Source: Deinococcus budaensis (GTDB lineage Bacteria; Deinococcota; Deinococci; Deinococcales; Deinococcaceae). From it: a stretch of 64,000 nt of DNA. The translations under genes and the position numbers were made by a program. The stretch covers positions 248,001 to 312,000 of the forward strand of contig NZ_JACHFN010000002.1 in the NCBI RefSeq assembly GCF_014201885.1, read 5' to 3'. The notes beneath the pieces were generated by a model. That model was not told the origin of the DNA. It was given only the letters and a program-made list of their open reading frames with translations, and ran no database searches. This document shows, in pieces, positions 37,254 through 47,814 of the stretch (positions within the stretch are counted from its first letter, which is position 1; every line of letters starts with the position of its first letter).

Positions 37254-38476
37254 TACCTCGGCCAGATGCGGTTCATCCACCCGGCCGGGTTGGTGCCCTC
37301 GCCGCGCACCCGCAGTTCGAGGTGCAGGTGCGGCCCGGCGCTCAGGCCGGTGGAGCCGACCTCGCCGATCTTCATGCCGCGCGTGACCTTCTGGCCCACC
37401 TTGGCGGTCACCCGGCTCTGGTGAAAGTACAGGCTGGTCAGCCCAGCCCCGTGGTCGATGATGACCAGGCCGCCGCGCACCGGGTAGCGCCCGGCCATCA
37501 CGACCGTGCCGTCGTTGACCGCCAGCACGGGGGTGCCGACCGGCGCGGGATAGTCGGTGCCGTAGTGGTACTGCACCGGGCCGCCCGCGACGTAGGTGCG
37601 CGGCTGACCGAAGGCGCTGCTTTGCGCCTTGACCTGCACGGCGGGCGCGAAGGGCCGGGTCCAGACCCGCGCGGTGCGGCGGGCGTAGGCCTTCTCGACG
37701 GCGGCGTCCTCGGCCTTGCGGCCGGGGTCTTCGAGCTTGCTGCTGATCGAGCGCGGCAAGTTGAGATGCTGCACGACCTGGCCCAGATCGGTCACCGGGA
37801 TGCTGCCGCGCAGCAGATCACTCCCCACCTTGATCTCGTACACGACGGGCGTGGTCTTGCCCAGCACCACCCGGCCCAGCACCACGTACTCGCCCGCCGC
37901 GCCGCTGGGGGTCAGGGCCTCGGCGGGGAGGCGCACGTCCTCGCCCAGCTCGCTCAGAAAGCGCACGGTGGCCCCGGCGGCGCGCGGCCCGCTGAGGCGC
38001 AGCACAAAGGCGTCCCCCATCCGCAGGCTGGTGGGCGCGCTGACCGTCACGCCCGCGATCTGGGCCATTCCCGGCGGGACCGTGCCGGGGAGCGGCGCGG
38101 GGGCGGCCGGGGCGGGTGCCGGAGCCGCCGGAGCCTTGACGGCTGGCGGCTGGGCCACTGGGGGCTGGGCCACTGGCGGCTTGGCAACTGGCGGTTTGGC
38201 GGCTGGAGGCTTGGCCGCCGGGGGTGGGGGGGCCGGGGTCGCGGGCGCGCTCACGGGGGCCTCGCCCGGCAGGCGCAGGGTCTGCCCGACCTCGATGGTG
38301 GTGCCGGTCAGGTTGTTCAGCCGTGAGAGTTCAGCGACCGTGGTGCCGTGGGTGCGCGCGATGGAAAAGAGGGTGTCACCCTTCTTGACGGTGTAGGCCC
38401 CCGCCGTGCCCAGCAGGAGCGCGGCGGCCAGCAGCAGCAGACGGCCCCGGTGGGGCACGGGATGACCGGGCTTCAT
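37253..38476 (-). CDS. LysM-M23 peptidoglycan endopeptidase
   Basis: 407 residues. Signal peptide (1-27), LysM domain YTVKKGDTLFSIARTHGTT with LSRLNNL (28-70), a Pro/Ala/Lys linker built from PPVAKPPVAQ-like repeats (72-135), a middle domain, then a peptidase M23 domain with YHYGTDYPAPVGTPV and HLHLELRV, the zinc ligands. It cuts peptidoglycan cross-bridges in the periplasm. ATG 38476 is preferred over the ATG four codons upstream because TATGCT then lies 7 nt away and overlaps the upstream ATG. Confidence 0.9.
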   Translation of the reverse strand: MKPGHPVPHRGRLLLLAAALLLGTAGAYTVKKGDTLFSIARTHGTTVAELSRLNNLTGTTIEVGQTLRLPGEAPVSAPATPAPPPPAAKPPAAKPPVAKPPVAQPPVAQPPAVKAPAAPAPAPAAPAPLPGTVPPGMAQIAGVTVSAPTSLRMGDAFVLRLSGPRAAGATVRFLSELGEDVRLPAEALTPSGAAGEYVVLGRVVLGKTTPVVYEIKVGSDLLRGSIPVTDLGQVVQHLNLPRSISSKLEDPGRKAEDAAVEKAYARRTARVWTRPFAPAVQVKAQSSAFGQPRTYVAGGPVQYHYGTDYPAPVGTPVLAVNDGTVVMAGRYPVRGGLVIIDHGAGLTSLYFHQSRVTAKVGQKVTRGMKIGEVGSTGLSAGPHLHLELRVRGEGTNPAGWMNRIWPR

Positions 38477-38483
38477 GCGGCGC

Positions 38484-38489
38484 AGCATA
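38484..38489 (-). promoter_or_regulatory. Leaderless-type -10 box TATGCT
   Basis: Seven nt upstream of ATG 38476 (minus strand); it decides between two possible starts. Confidence 0.55.
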
Positions 38490-38605
38490 GCGGCCAGGAC
38501 GCCGCCGAGGGTGAAGCGCAGGCCGGCCCGGCTCCGGCGCTGAGCAGCCCCCCCGCGCCCTTCCCGGTGCCCACCCGAGCAGCGTCCCAGGTCCGGGGGG
38601 CGGGG

Positions 38606-39052
38606 TCAGCCTTCCGCCGTGTCCAGCAGCAGCGTGACCGGGCCGTCGTTCGTCAGGTCGAGCTGCATGTGCGCCCCGAAGACCCCCTCCCCCACCGGCA
38701 GGCCGTGTTCCCGCAGCGCGGCATTGAACCCGGCGTAGAGGGCGCGGGCGTGCTCGGGCGCGGCGGCCCCGGAAAAGCCCGGACGGTTGCCCCGGCGCAT
38801 GTCGGCGTACAGGGTGAACTGGCTGACGCTCAGCACGCCTCCGCCGATGTCCAGCACACTGAGGTTCATCTTGCCCGCCCCGTCGCTGAAGACCCGCAGC
38901 TTGACGACCCTGGCCGCCAGCGCGCGGGCCGTGTCCGGCGTGTCCTCCGGCGCCACGCCCAGCAGGATCAGGAAGCCCGGCCCGGTCGAGCCGGTGACCC
39001 TCCCCTCCACCGTGCAGCTCGCGCGGGTGACCCGCTGCAAGACCGCCCGCAC
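38606..39052 (-). CDS. dtd: D-aminoacyl-tRNA deacylase
   Basis: 148 residues. MRAVLQRVTRASCTVEG at the start, the SVSQFTLYADMRRGNRPGF catalytic motif (SxQFT) and the NDGPVTLLLDT motif (the cross-subunit NxGP site; here DGP) define DTD. It removes D-amino acids, and glycine, mischarged on tRNAs. The start lies 3 nt after the DUF1844 gene stop, so the two form an operon. Confidence 0.96.
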   Translation of the reverse strand: MRAVLQRVTRASCTVEGRVTGSTGPGFLILLGVAPEDTPDTARALAARVVKLRVFSDGAGKMNLSVLDIGGGVLSVSQFTLYADMRRGNRPGFSGAAAPEHARALYAGFNAALREHGLPVGEGVFGAHMQLDLTNDGPVTLLLDTAEG

Positions 39053-39055
39053 GGC

Positions 39056-39313
39056 TCAGTTCCCCAGGCGGGCGCGCAGGCTCCCGATGGCCTCGGTAAG
39101 CAGGTCCGCTTCGGTGAAGTCGAGGTTGCCGCGCGTCTTCTCGGCCAGCATCAGCAGCAACCCCAGCGAGCGCTCGGCGGTCTGGCGTGCCCGGCTGCCC
39201 TCCAGCAGGCCGTCGCGGGCGGCGCTGGCGGTCGCGGCGTTCAGGTCCCCCAGCGCCGCCTCGGCGGTGGCTTGCAGCGAGTTGACGAGGCCGACGAATT
39301 CGGGGTTGGGCAT
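39056..39313 (-). CDS. DUF1844 family small protein
   Basis: 85 residues. The pattern LVNSLQATAEAALGDL, then SRARQTAERSLGLLLMLAEKTRGNL and LLTEAIGSLR, agrees with the DUF1844 family, all-helical, function unknown and often next to translation or quality-control genes. TAGACT at 39321-39326 lies 7 nt upstream of ATG 39313. Translationally linked to dtd. Confidence 0.82.
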   Translation of the reverse strand: MPNPEFVGLVNSLQATAEAALGDLNAATASAARDGLLEGSRARQTAERSLGLLLMLAEKTRGNLDFTEADLLTEAIGSLRARLGN

Positions 39314-39320
39314 GCGGGGC

Positions 39321-39326
39321 AGTCTA
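39321..39326 (-). promoter_or_regulatory. Leaderless-type -10 box TAGACT of the DUF1844-dtd operon
   Basis: Seven nt upstream of ATG 39313 (minus strand). Confidence 0.55.
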
Positions 39327-39391
39327 GAGCCTGCGGCCCAGGGCGCCCCAGCGCTCCTCGCCACCGCCCGCAGGCACGGCCCCGGGCCGGG

Positions 39392-40084
39392 TCAGAACAG
39401 CGTGGGCAGGTCGCCCCGGTCGGGCGCTGCGGCAGAGGCCAGCTCGGCGGGGGCCTTCTCGCCGCGCAGCACCGCCGCCGCCTCACGGATGTCGCGCCAG
39501 GTCAGGCTGCGGGGGCCGCCGGGTATGCGGGTCGTCTCGCGCAGCAGGTAAGCGGGATGAAACAGCGGCATCAGCAGCGTTCCGTGGGAGCCGCCGTAGG
39601 CGTACCAGCGGCCCCGCAGCTGCGTGATGCCCTGACGGGTCCCCAAGAGGTGCTGGGTGGCGGTGTTGCCCAGGCTCAGGATCACCCGGGACCGCAAGAG
39701 GCCCAGGCGCGGGCGCAGCCACAGCGCCGTGCAGGTCTCCACCTCCAGCGGGTGCGGCGCGCGGTCGCCAGGCGGGCGGCACTGGACCACGGTGGTGAGG
39801 TAGGCGTCCCCCCGCGAGAGGTCTACGGCGGCCAGGATGCGGTCCAGCAACTCCCCGGCAGCGCCCGCAAAGGGCTGCCCGGTCCGGTCCTCCTCGCCGC
39901 CCGGGGCTTCCCCGACGATCACCAGCGGCGCGGCGGGGTCGCCCTCGCCCACCACCACCTGCGAGGATCCCGGCCGCAGCGGGCAGGCCGCGCACCCCCT
40001 GGCCCGGCCCTCCAGCGCACCCAGGGCCGCGGCGTCCGCTGCTGGGTCACCGGCTGCCGGGCTGCCTACAGCCGCCAGGGTCAG
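39392..40084 (-). CDS. Type-4 uracil-DNA glycosylase, probable CTG start
   Basis: 230 residues if started at CTG 40084. The four [4Fe-4S] cysteines are Cys31 and Cys34 (GCAACPL), Cys102 and Cys118 ([14 protein letters not shown], then ETC), with the same spacing as thermophilic family-4 UDGs. Active-site [15 protein letters not shown] and HPAYLL are present. It removes uracil from DNA. No ATG, GTG or TTG exists in frame upstream of the first cysteines; the first usual start, GTG 39958, would delete half the cluster. The CTG overlaps the upstream TGA (CTGA), mimicking the ATGA couplings seen elsewhere. Confidence 0.75.
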   Translation of the reverse strand: MTLAAVGSPAAGDPAADAAALGALEGRARGCAACPLRPGSSQVVVGEGDPAAPLVIVGEAPGGEEDRTGQPFAGAAGELLDRILAAVDLSRGDAYLTTVVQCRPPGDRAPHPLEVETCTALWLRPRLGLLRSRVILSLGNTATQHLLGTRQGITQLRGRWYAYGGSHGTLLMPLFHPAYLLRETTRIPGGPRSLTWRDIREAAAVLRGEKAPAELASAAAPDRGDLPTLF

Positions 40085-40464
40085 CCCCCGGCGGGGCCGC
40101 TCAGCTCCAGCTTGGGCCGGTGGCTGCGGGCCTCACGGCGGGTCTTGGGGTCCAGCCCGACCAAGAGGAAGAAGTTCTCCAGCGCGTTCTCACGGCCCTT
40201 GATCTCGGGGTACTCGTGCTCGGGCGTACCTGTCACAAAGGGCAGCTGGCGGTACAGCTCCAGCGAGTGCGCGATCACCTCGTCGCTGGCGTGGGCCTCG
40301 GCATAGGTGCCCAGCGCCACGTACACCTCGCGGCGGCTCTCGGCGTGCTTCAAAAAGGCGTCCGGGTGCGGCGTCTCGGGTGCCCGCAGCATGTCCTGGC
40401 GGGCGATCCGGCGGTAGTGCTTGAGACCTTGCAGCAACTGGTCGGTGGTCATCGGTTCCTTCAT
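40081..40464 (-). CDS. Conserved hypothetical protein upstream of UDG
   Basis: 127 residues, helical and acidic-basic mixed, with no signal. It begins [19 protein letters not shown] and ends [19 protein letters not shown] 40464 is supported by GGAGGA 4 nt upstream. It overlaps the uracil-DNA glycosylase gene by 4 nt and is probably co-translated with it, which hints at a nucleic-acid link, but no motif confirms that. Family not recognised. Confidence 0.72.
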   Translation of the reverse strand: MKEPMTTDQLLQGLKHYRRIARQDMLRAPETPHPDAFLKHAESRREVYVALGTYAEAHASDEVIAHSLELYRQLPFVTGTPEHEYPEIKGRENALENFFLLVGLDPKTRREARSHRPKLELSGPAGG

Positions 40465-40824
40465 CGGTCCTCCGGTGGGGCCTGTTTCCACGCCGCGCGG
40501 CGTCCTGCCCCCGAGTATAGGCCGCCTCCCCCGCCGCTGGACGCCCCACCGCCCCCCCCGGTACTCGCGCCGAGCCGCCTAACCGTGATGAGAACAATGA
40601 GATTCACCCCCAGGCCCCAGGGACGGTTTCAGTCCCTCCTGGCGGGAGATTCTCCGGCTCATTTAGAAATGAGTCAGACTCTGAGAAGCTTGAGCGACGC
40701 AGCCGAATTTGTGCGTATTCATCGAGAAGAGATCCGCATAGAGTCCGTATAGGCGCATAAAAACCGCCTCTTCGACCGAGGATTAAGGTAAAAAAAATAA
40801 AGGCGGAGTAAACTTCCCAGGTCG
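40465..40824. other. A+T-rich structured region upstream of the NlpC/P60 gene
   Basis: 360 bases; from about 40580 GC falls to roughly 45-50 %. It holds GGGAC/GTCCC (40620-40636), the perfect dyad CTCATTT-AG-AAATGAG (40658-40673), GAGTC-A-GACTC (40671-40681), CCTC/GAGG near 40768-40781 and an A-tract at 40789-40800. A 54-codon ORF (40588-40752) exists but has no clear start signals. It reads most naturally as a long folded 5' leader of the hydrolase mRNA. No known riboswitch recognised. Confidence 0.5.
40658..40681 (+). repeat. Two adjacent palindromes
   Basis: CTCATTTAGAAATGAG (40658-40673) is a 7-bp dyad with a 2-nt centre; GAGTCAGACTC (40671-40681) is a 5-bp dyad sharing its GAG. Together they look like a double operator or competing hairpins. 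Confidence 0.5.
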
Positions 40825-41457
40825 ATGAAAGCCTTCCGCGCCCTCCTGATCGCCGCTGCCCTGGGCAGCAGCCCTGCCCTCGCCGCCAGCTACACCGTCA
40901 AGGCGGGTGACACGCTGTCCAAGATCGCCGTCCAGTACCGGATGGAGCCTGCCCAGCTGATGCGCCTCAACGGCCTGAACAGCACCACCATCCAGGTGGG
41001 CCAGCGGCTGAACGTGGGCGGCGCGGCAGCGACCGCCGCAGCTGCTCCGGCCCGCGCCGCCGCGCCGGTGGCCGCTGCTCCCCGGGGCAACGCCTTTGTC
41101 CGCAGCGCCGCCTCGCGCTTCCTGGGCATCCGCTACGCGCTGGGCGGTACCGGCGGACGCGGCGTGGACTGCTCGGGTTACACCATGCTGGTCTTCCGGC
41201 AGATGGGCATCAACCTGCCCCGCACCGCCGCCTCGCAGTGGCGCAGCGGGTACGCCGTGAGCAGCCGCAACCTGCAACCCGGCGACCTGGTGTTTTTCAA
41301 CACCACCGGGCGCGTCGCTAGCCACGTTGGCATCTACATCGGCGACGGCCTGATGGCGAACGCCAACAGCTACCAGGGCCGCACCGTGATCGAACCGCTG
41401 TTCGGCAACCCCTACTGGGCCACCCGCTACGTCGGCGCCCGCCGCGTCCTGAGCTGA
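40825..41457 (+). CDS. LysM-NlpC/P60 cell-wall hydrolase
   Basis: 210 residues. Signal peptide [20 protein letters not shown], LysM domain [18 protein letters not shown] with LMRLNGLN (22-63), an Ala/Pro linker, then NlpC/P60: the nucleophile in [11 protein letters not shown], the histidine in [10 protein letters not shown] and an Asn-rich MANANSYQ following. It cleaves D-Glu/meso-Dap-type stem peptide bonds in peptidoglycan. The A+T-rich leader upstream suggests post-transcriptional control. A GC hairpin at 41500-41522 follows. Confidence 0.93.
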   Translation: MKAFRALLIAAALGSSPALAASYTVKAGDTLSKIAVQYRMEPAQLMRLNGLNSTTIQVGQRLNVGGAAATAAAAPARAAAPVAAAPRGNAFVRSAASRFLGIRYALGGTGGRGVDCSGYTMLVFRQMGINLPRTAASQWRSGYAVSSRNLQPGDLVFFNTTGRVASHVGIYIGDGLMANANSYQGRTVIEPLFGNPYWATRYVGARRVLS

Positions 41458-41499
41458 GGCCCCCTGCCCGGCCCGGCGCCGGAAGCCTCCATCGACCAC

Positions 41500-41530
41500 G
41501 CCCCCGCCCGCCCGGTGGGGGCGCCTGCTT
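41500..41530 (+). terminator. Terminator of the NlpC/P60 gene
   Basis: GCCCCC (41500-41505) pairs with GGGGGC (41517-41522), then GCCTGCTTTG. Confidence 0.5.
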
Positions 41531-41572
41531 TGGGCATGTCGCTCTGGGGAGCCGTAGGGAGCGAGACGACAA

Positions 41573-41598
41573 GAGAGGCCCCCAGTCAGGAGCCTCTC
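41573..41598 (-). terminator. Terminator of the LolA-like gene
   Basis: On the minus strand GAGAGGC pairs with GCCTCTC (arms 41592-41598 and 41573-41579), followed by TTGTCGTCTC. Confidence 0.5.
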
Positions 41599-41617
41599 CA
41601 GATGACGGCAGCGCGGG

Positions 41618-42286
41618 TTACTGGCGAATAATCTGCGCGTCGCGCGGCAGGGTCTTGAGGCCGCTGGCGGTCAGGCCGCTGTTGACGCGGTAGTTGCTGA
41701 CCGTCAGGTCGGCCAGGACCTTGTTGCCGGTGCCCAGCAGCTGAAGGCGGGTGGGGCGCCAGCCCGCCTCGGTGATCCACACGCGCGCCCGGTCGCCGCC
41801 GCCCGTGCTCTTGGGCGTGGCTTCCAGCTGATAGACCCGCTTGCCCGCTGCGCCGCTGGTCGCCAGCAGCTTGACGTTGTACTGACCCAGCAGGGTCGCG
41901 GCGTTGCTGAGCTGGGTAAAGTCCAGCCCCCCGAAGGCCCCGCTGGCCCCATTCGCCGCCTTCTTGGTGGGCGTGACCGTGATCTGGTTGGTCAAGAAGA
42001 GGTACTGCCGGACCTCGTTCCTGTCCGCGACGACCACGTTGTCGGCCAGGGCGTCGGGGGCCAGGAATTGCAGGCGGGCCAGGCCCTGGGCGGGGATGCT
42101 CTTGACGGTCAGGTCGATCTTCTGGCTGGACGTGTCGAAAGCGGCGCTGCCGCTGAGGCGGAAGGTCACGTCCTTGGCCGCCTTCTGGGCCGCGTCCACA
42201 CGGGTGAGGATGTCCTGGGCGGTCTGGGCGCCTGCACTGGACGCCAGCGCGGCGAGGGTCAGCAAAGAGGAGACAAAGAGCTTCAC
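41618..42286 (-). CDS. LolA-like lipoprotein carrier / outer-membrane lipoprotein-sorting protein
   Basis: 222 residues from GTG 42286. Signal [21 protein letters not shown], then [24 protein letters not shown], which matches the LolA/RseB-type half-barrel start, several amphipathic strands, and [20 protein letters not shown]. The family binds lipids or lipoprotein acyl chains in the periplasm. It lies 98 nt downstream of a barrel-like protein gene on the same strand, fitting a transport role between membranes. The start lacks an evident ribosome site or -10 box. Confidence 0.78.
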   Translation of the reverse strand: MKLFVSSLLTLAALASSAGAQTAQDILTRVDAAQKAAKDVTFRLSGSAAFDTSSQKIDLTVKSIPAQGLARLQFLAPDALADNVVVADRNEVRQYLFLTNQITVTPTKKAANGASGAFGGLDFTQLSNAATLLGQYNVKLLATSGAAGKRVYQLEATPKSTGGGDRARVWITEAGWRPTRLQLLGTGNKVLADLTVSNYRVNSGLTASGLKTLPRDAQIIRQ

Positions 42287-42383
42287 GCCCAGAGTCTTCC
42301 ATCCGGCCTCATGAGAAGGGGGCGCGGACGCTGACGCGGGGTTCACCGCGCCTGGAGACGGCCCAGCGGGAGGGGCGCGCAGC

Positions 42384-43376
42384 TCAGGGCCGTTCCGGCC
42401 AGGCGCCCAGCGGCAGGCTGTAGCCGACCCGCACGCCGAAACCGCTGGTCCCACTCGCCGTCAGGCCGCCGCGCACCGCCGCGCTGAGGGTCCCCGGTCC
42501 GGCCGGGAGACTGACCTCGGCCCCCGCGCGCAGCGGGGCACTCGCCCGCCGCCACGGCTCGTAGGCGACGTACAGCCGGGCGTCGCTGCCCTCGCCCAGC
42601 GGATCGGGGGCGCTCAGACTGCCCACCGCCCCCCAGCCTCCCGGCCCGGCCAGGGCGTCGAGGGCGAGGCTCAGCCCCGACTCGGCGCTGTACGAGACGC
42701 CGCCCGTCACGCCCAGCACGCCTTGCCCGGCCCGTGCCCCCAGCCGCAGCGTGACGCTGCCGGTGGTCTCGGTGAGGGGTTCAGTGGCGGGGTCGTCACC
42801 CTCGGCGGGGGGCAGCACGCGGGTCAGGTCGCGCCGCCACTCCGCGCCCGCGAAGCCCTGGTTTTGCGGGCCGAACTCGCCCCCCAGCACGGCGACGAGC
42901 GCGCGGCCCACCCGGTAGCGGGCGGTGAAGTCGGCGGCCCAGCCCCGGGCGCGCAGATCGGTGGGCGTCAGGGTCCAGGCGGCGAGCGGGTCCACCTCGG
43001 TCGCCGCCGCCGTGAAGAAGGCCCCCCCCACGTTCAGCGCAACCGGCCCGAGGGTGCCCGACGCGCGCGGGGCCAGCCGCACGCCTCCCCGGTAGGTCAG
43101 GGCCGCGTCGGCCCGCAGGGTGAGCGCCCCGGCGGGCGGCAGGCTGAGGCCCCCGCCGACTCCGGCCTCGACCGCCCGGTTGGACACTGCGGCGGAGAGG
43201 GTCGCCCGCCCCAGGGGGACCTCGCTGACCCCGAAGCGCAGCAGGCCGCCGTCCCAGAGCGCCGCGCCGCTGCGGTAAGTTACGCCGAAGTCGAGGGTCG
43301 CCGCGCCCGCCGCGCCGCCGCAGGCGCCTGCCAGGGCGAGGGCCGTCATCATCCGCTTCAGGGGGGGGCGCTTCAT
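42384..43376 (-). CDS. Secreted beta-barrel-like protein
   Basis: 330 residues. Signal peptide to about residue 25 (AAGA), then alternating beta strands and Gly-rich turns: [66 protein letters not shown]. It looks like an outer-membrane barrel of about 12-14 strands, though it does not end in phenylalanine. Family unknown. TACGCT lies 7 nt upstream of the ATG. It may be exported with help of the LolA-like protein encoded next. Confidence 0.7.
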   Translation of the reverse strand: MKRPPLKRMMTALALAGACGGAAGAATLDFGVTYRSGAALWDGGLLRFGVSEVPLGRATLSAAVSNRAVEAGVGGGLSLPPAGALTLRADAALTYRGGVRLAPRASGTLGPVALNVGGAFFTAAATEVDPLAAWTLTPTDLRARGWAADFTARYRVGRALVAVLGGEFGPQNQGFAGAEWRRDLTRVLPPAEGDDPATEPLTETTGSVTLRLGARAGQGVLGVTGGVSYSAESGLSLALDALAGPGGWGAVGSLSAPDPLGEGSDARLYVAYEPWRRASAPLRAGAEVSLPAGPGTLSAAVRGGLTASGTSGFGVRVGYSLPLGAWPERP

Positions 43377-43383
43377 GGGAAAC

Positions 43384-43389
43384 AGCGTA
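43384..43389 (-). promoter_or_regulatory. Leaderless-type -10 box TACGCT
   Basis: Seven nt upstream of ATG 43376 (minus strand). Confidence 0.5.
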
Positions 43390-43473
43390 ACAGCCGCGCG
43401 GGCACGGCCGGGTAGGCGCGGTGGGAAGGCACGGTCGGGCGAGCGCGGTCAGGTGGCGGCCAGCCGGAGCCGC

Positions 43474-43479
43474 TACCGT
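43474..43479 (+). promoter_or_regulatory. Leaderless-type -10 box TACCGT
   Basis: Six nt upstream of ATG 43486. Confidence 0.5.
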
Positions 43480-43485
43480 GGCCGC

Positions 43486-43977
43486 ATGAACAAGCTGCTG
43501 TTCGCTCCGCTGCTCGCCCTCGGCCTGGGGGCCTGCGCCCCCACCCAGTCGGTGGTCCAGGTCCCCACCTTCGAGGTCCAGAGTGTGCGCCTCACCCGCC
43601 TGAGTCTGCCCAGCGGCCCGAATCCGGCGCTGGCGAACCTCACCCTGCGCCTGCGCGTACAGAACCCCAATCCCCTCCCGCTGCGGTTGGCGAACTTCAG
43701 CGCCCGGCTGGTGATCGACGGCCAGGACGTGGGCCGCCTCGAGTTGCCGAACGTCGCCCTCCCCGCGCGGGGCGAGGCGCTGCAAGACGCCAACCTCGCC
43801 CTACCAGTCACCCTCCAGACCGCCGGGGCCTTTCTGGAGGTCGCGCGCGGCAGGCAGGTCAGCTACCGGGTGGACGGAAGCTTCGCGGCCGACCTGGGCG
43901 TGCTGGGCCAGCCCACCTTCGGCCCTTTCACGCTGGCGCAGGGGCTGTGGCAGCAACCCGCCATCCTGCCGTTCTGA
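43486..43977 (+). CDS. LEA14/WHy-domain lipoprotein
   Basis: 163 residues. Signal with lipobox LGAC (Cys17), then the LEA type 2 (WHy) fold: [43 protein letters not shown]. The NPNP turn is diagnostic. Such proteins are linked to desiccation tolerance in plants and Deinococcus, so an envelope-protective role is plausible. ATG 43486 with TACCGT 6 nt upstream; upstream frame extension is Arg-rich and rejected. Followed by the amidase on the same strand. Confidence 0.86.
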   Translation: MNKLLFAPLLALGLGACAPTQSVVQVPTFEVQSVRLTRLSLPSGPNPALANLTLRLRVQNPNPLPLRLANFSARLVIDGQDVGRLELPNVALPARGEALQDANLALPVTLQTAGAFLEVARGRQVSYRVDGSFAADLGVLGQPTFGPFTLAQGLWQQPAILPF

Positions 43978-44012
43978 GGGGCAGCGGTCCGCTGTCGGTG
44001 CGGCGCAGCGCT

Positions 44013-44018
44013 TAGGCT
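44013..44018 (+). promoter_or_regulatory. Leaderless-type -10 box TAGGCT
   Basis: Seven nt upstream of the GTG start at 44026. Confidence 0.5.
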
Positions 44019-44025
44019 GGGACGC

Positions 44026-45210
<1,185 letters not shown>

Positions 45211-45218
45211 GGCCAGCC

Positions 45219-45224
45219 TAGGCT
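45219..45224 (+). promoter_or_regulatory. Leaderless-type -10 box TAGGCT
   Basis: Five nt upstream of ATG 45230. Confidence 0.45.
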
Positions 45225-45229
45225 CCGGT

Positions 45230-45730
45230 ATGCGCTCATCCCTCCTGCTGCCCGTCCTGGCCGCCGCCCTCCTGCCCCTGCTGGGCAGTTGCACCCTGGG
45301 CGCGCAGATCGACGCGCAGACCGCGCTGGAACGCGCCCTGAACGGCACCTACGAGGGCGTCGGCGTGGGCGGCACCGGCCGGGTCCCTTACCGCCTGCTG
45401 CTGGCGGTACAGGAGCGCGGGGGCCGGGCCAGCGGCGTGCTGACCAACCTGGAAAGCCGCAAAGCTTACGCGGTCAGCGGCACGTTCGAGCGGGCCGGGA
45501 ACGGAGGCGGGCGCCTCGACCTCAACCTCTACGAGGACGGCGACAAGTTCCGGGGCACCCTGCGCGGCGACCTGACCGCCAGCAAACTCAGCGGCACACT
45601 CCGCACCGTTCTGCTGGGCCGTGAGCTGCTGGGCTACACAGTCACGCTGGAACGCCAGCAGGCCGCCGCACCCGCCAGCGCTCCGGCACCTCTGGCGCCT
45701 TTGCCCGCACAGACGCCCACCACCCCCTGA
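45230..45730 (+). CDS. Predicted lipoprotein
   Basis: 166 residues. Signal [21 protein letters not shown] with lipobox Cys21; then a beta-rich body ([59 protein letters not shown]) like a small lipocalin-type or calycin sheet, ending in a Pro/Ala tail. The segment [10 protein letters not shown] recalls the FELYEDGK of the small protein at 59801. Function unknown. Confidence 0.72.
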   Translation: MRSSLLLPVLAAALLPLLGSCTLGAQIDAQTALERALNGTYEGVGVGGTGRVPYRLLLAVQERGGRASGVLTNLESRKAYAVSGTFERAGNGGGRLDLNLYEDGDKFRGTLRGDLTASKLSGTLRTVLLGRELLGYTVTLERQQAAAPASAPAPLAPLPAQTPTTP

Positions 45731-45732
45731 GC

Positions 45733-45738
45733 TAGAAT
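45733..45738 (+). promoter_or_regulatory. -10 box TAGAAT upstream of miaB
   Basis: About 80 nt before ATG 45820, which has its own GGGGAGA ribosome site; a leadered promoter. No clear -35. Confidence 0.4.
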
Positions 45739-45819
45739 CCCTCCCGGTCGCGGCCCGCCCCGTCGGAAGCCGCGCACGAGAGGCCCCGGAATCCCTCCGG
45801 CCAGCCTGGGGAGAAACAG

Positions 45820-47199
<1,380 letters not shown>

Positions 47200-47215
47200 A
47201 GACAGGAATGCGGGA

Positions 47216-47245
47216 GGCCGGAGCGTCAAGCTGCTCCGGCCTTTT
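47216..47245 (+). terminator. Rho-independent terminator of miaB
   Basis: Nine-bp stem GGCCGGAGC (47216-47224) and GCTCCGGCC (47233-47241), 8-nt loop, then TTTTCCTC. Confidence 0.9.
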
Positions 47246-47256
47246 CCTCTGTCACT

Positions 47257-47703
47257 TCATCGCAAGGTCACGGTCAGCGGCGCCGTTTCCACGTTCACTG
47301 TGCGGTACTCTCCCTGCGCTTTGCCGTCCACCACGCGCCGGACACGCGGCGCCGCGTAGGCCACCAGCGTGCGCGTTCCGGCGGGCAGGTCCAGCGTCAC
47401 CGAGGCTGTGATGCTCTCGCCCACGCGCCAGGACCGGGGGGCGAGCGGCACATCCACGCAGGTCTGCGCAGGCGTGGGCTGGGGCGCGGCCTGCGCCACC
47501 GGCACCTCGCGGTAGCCCGCCACGAAGGGCCGGGGACACTCGTTTTCGAGCAGCAGGTTGTTCGGCCCCGCGTTGATCAGCGTCACGCTCAGCAGCCGTC
47601 CCTGCACCGTCGCCTGCGACACCAGCCGCACCTGGGGTACCGTCGCGGCGGGCGCACAGGCCGTCAACACGCCCAGCATCAGCAGTCCAGCGATTCGCTT
47701 CAT
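47257..47703 (-). CDS. Predicted lipoprotein
   Basis: 148 residues. Signal MKRIAGLLMLGVLTAC with lipobox Cys16; the body is an immunoglobulin-like beta sandwich by pattern (SVTLINAGPNNLLLENEC, SWRVGESITASVTLDLPAGT, LVAYAAPRVRRV) resembling intracellular-proteinase-inhibitor (BsuPI-like) folds, but I cannot confirm that. Two Cys in the body may pair. TATGCT lies 6 nt upstream of ATG 47703. Confidence 0.7.
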   Translation of the reverse strand: MKRIAGLLMLGVLTACAPAATVPQVRLVSQATVQGRLLSVTLINAGPNNLLLENECPRPFVAGYREVPVAQAAPQPTPAQTCVDVPLAPRSWRVGESITASVTLDLPAGTRTLVAYAAPRVRRVVDGKAQGEYRTVNVETAPLTVTLR

Positions 47704-47709
47704 GGATGC

Positions 47710-47715
47710 AGCATA
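47710..47715 (-). promoter_or_regulatory. Leaderless-type -10 box TATGCT
   Basis: Six nt upstream of ATG 47703 (minus strand). Confidence 0.6.
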
Positions 47716-47814
47716 AGCAGCCGCCGGAGAAAAGCCGCCTACATTTGTGCTCGCCTCACGTTGCCTCAAGCCCTCATCACCCCGGCGTCAGGTTCAGGGG
47801 TGAAAGTGAAAGGT

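Noticed and set aside
38120..38240. Short tandem repeats as a possible CRISPR array
   Set aside because: The units are 12-15 nt, contiguous without spacers, and encode the Pro/Ala linker of the M23 hydrolase.
40588..40752. A 54-codon ORF in the A+T-rich spacer
   Set aside because: No ribosome site or TANNNT box at its start, and palindromes cut through it; a leader RNA explains the region better. Left as part of the spacer entry.
40580..40824. c-di-AMP (ydaO-type) riboswitch
   Set aside because: The gene context fits, but I could not match the conserved sequence blocks of that class by eye.
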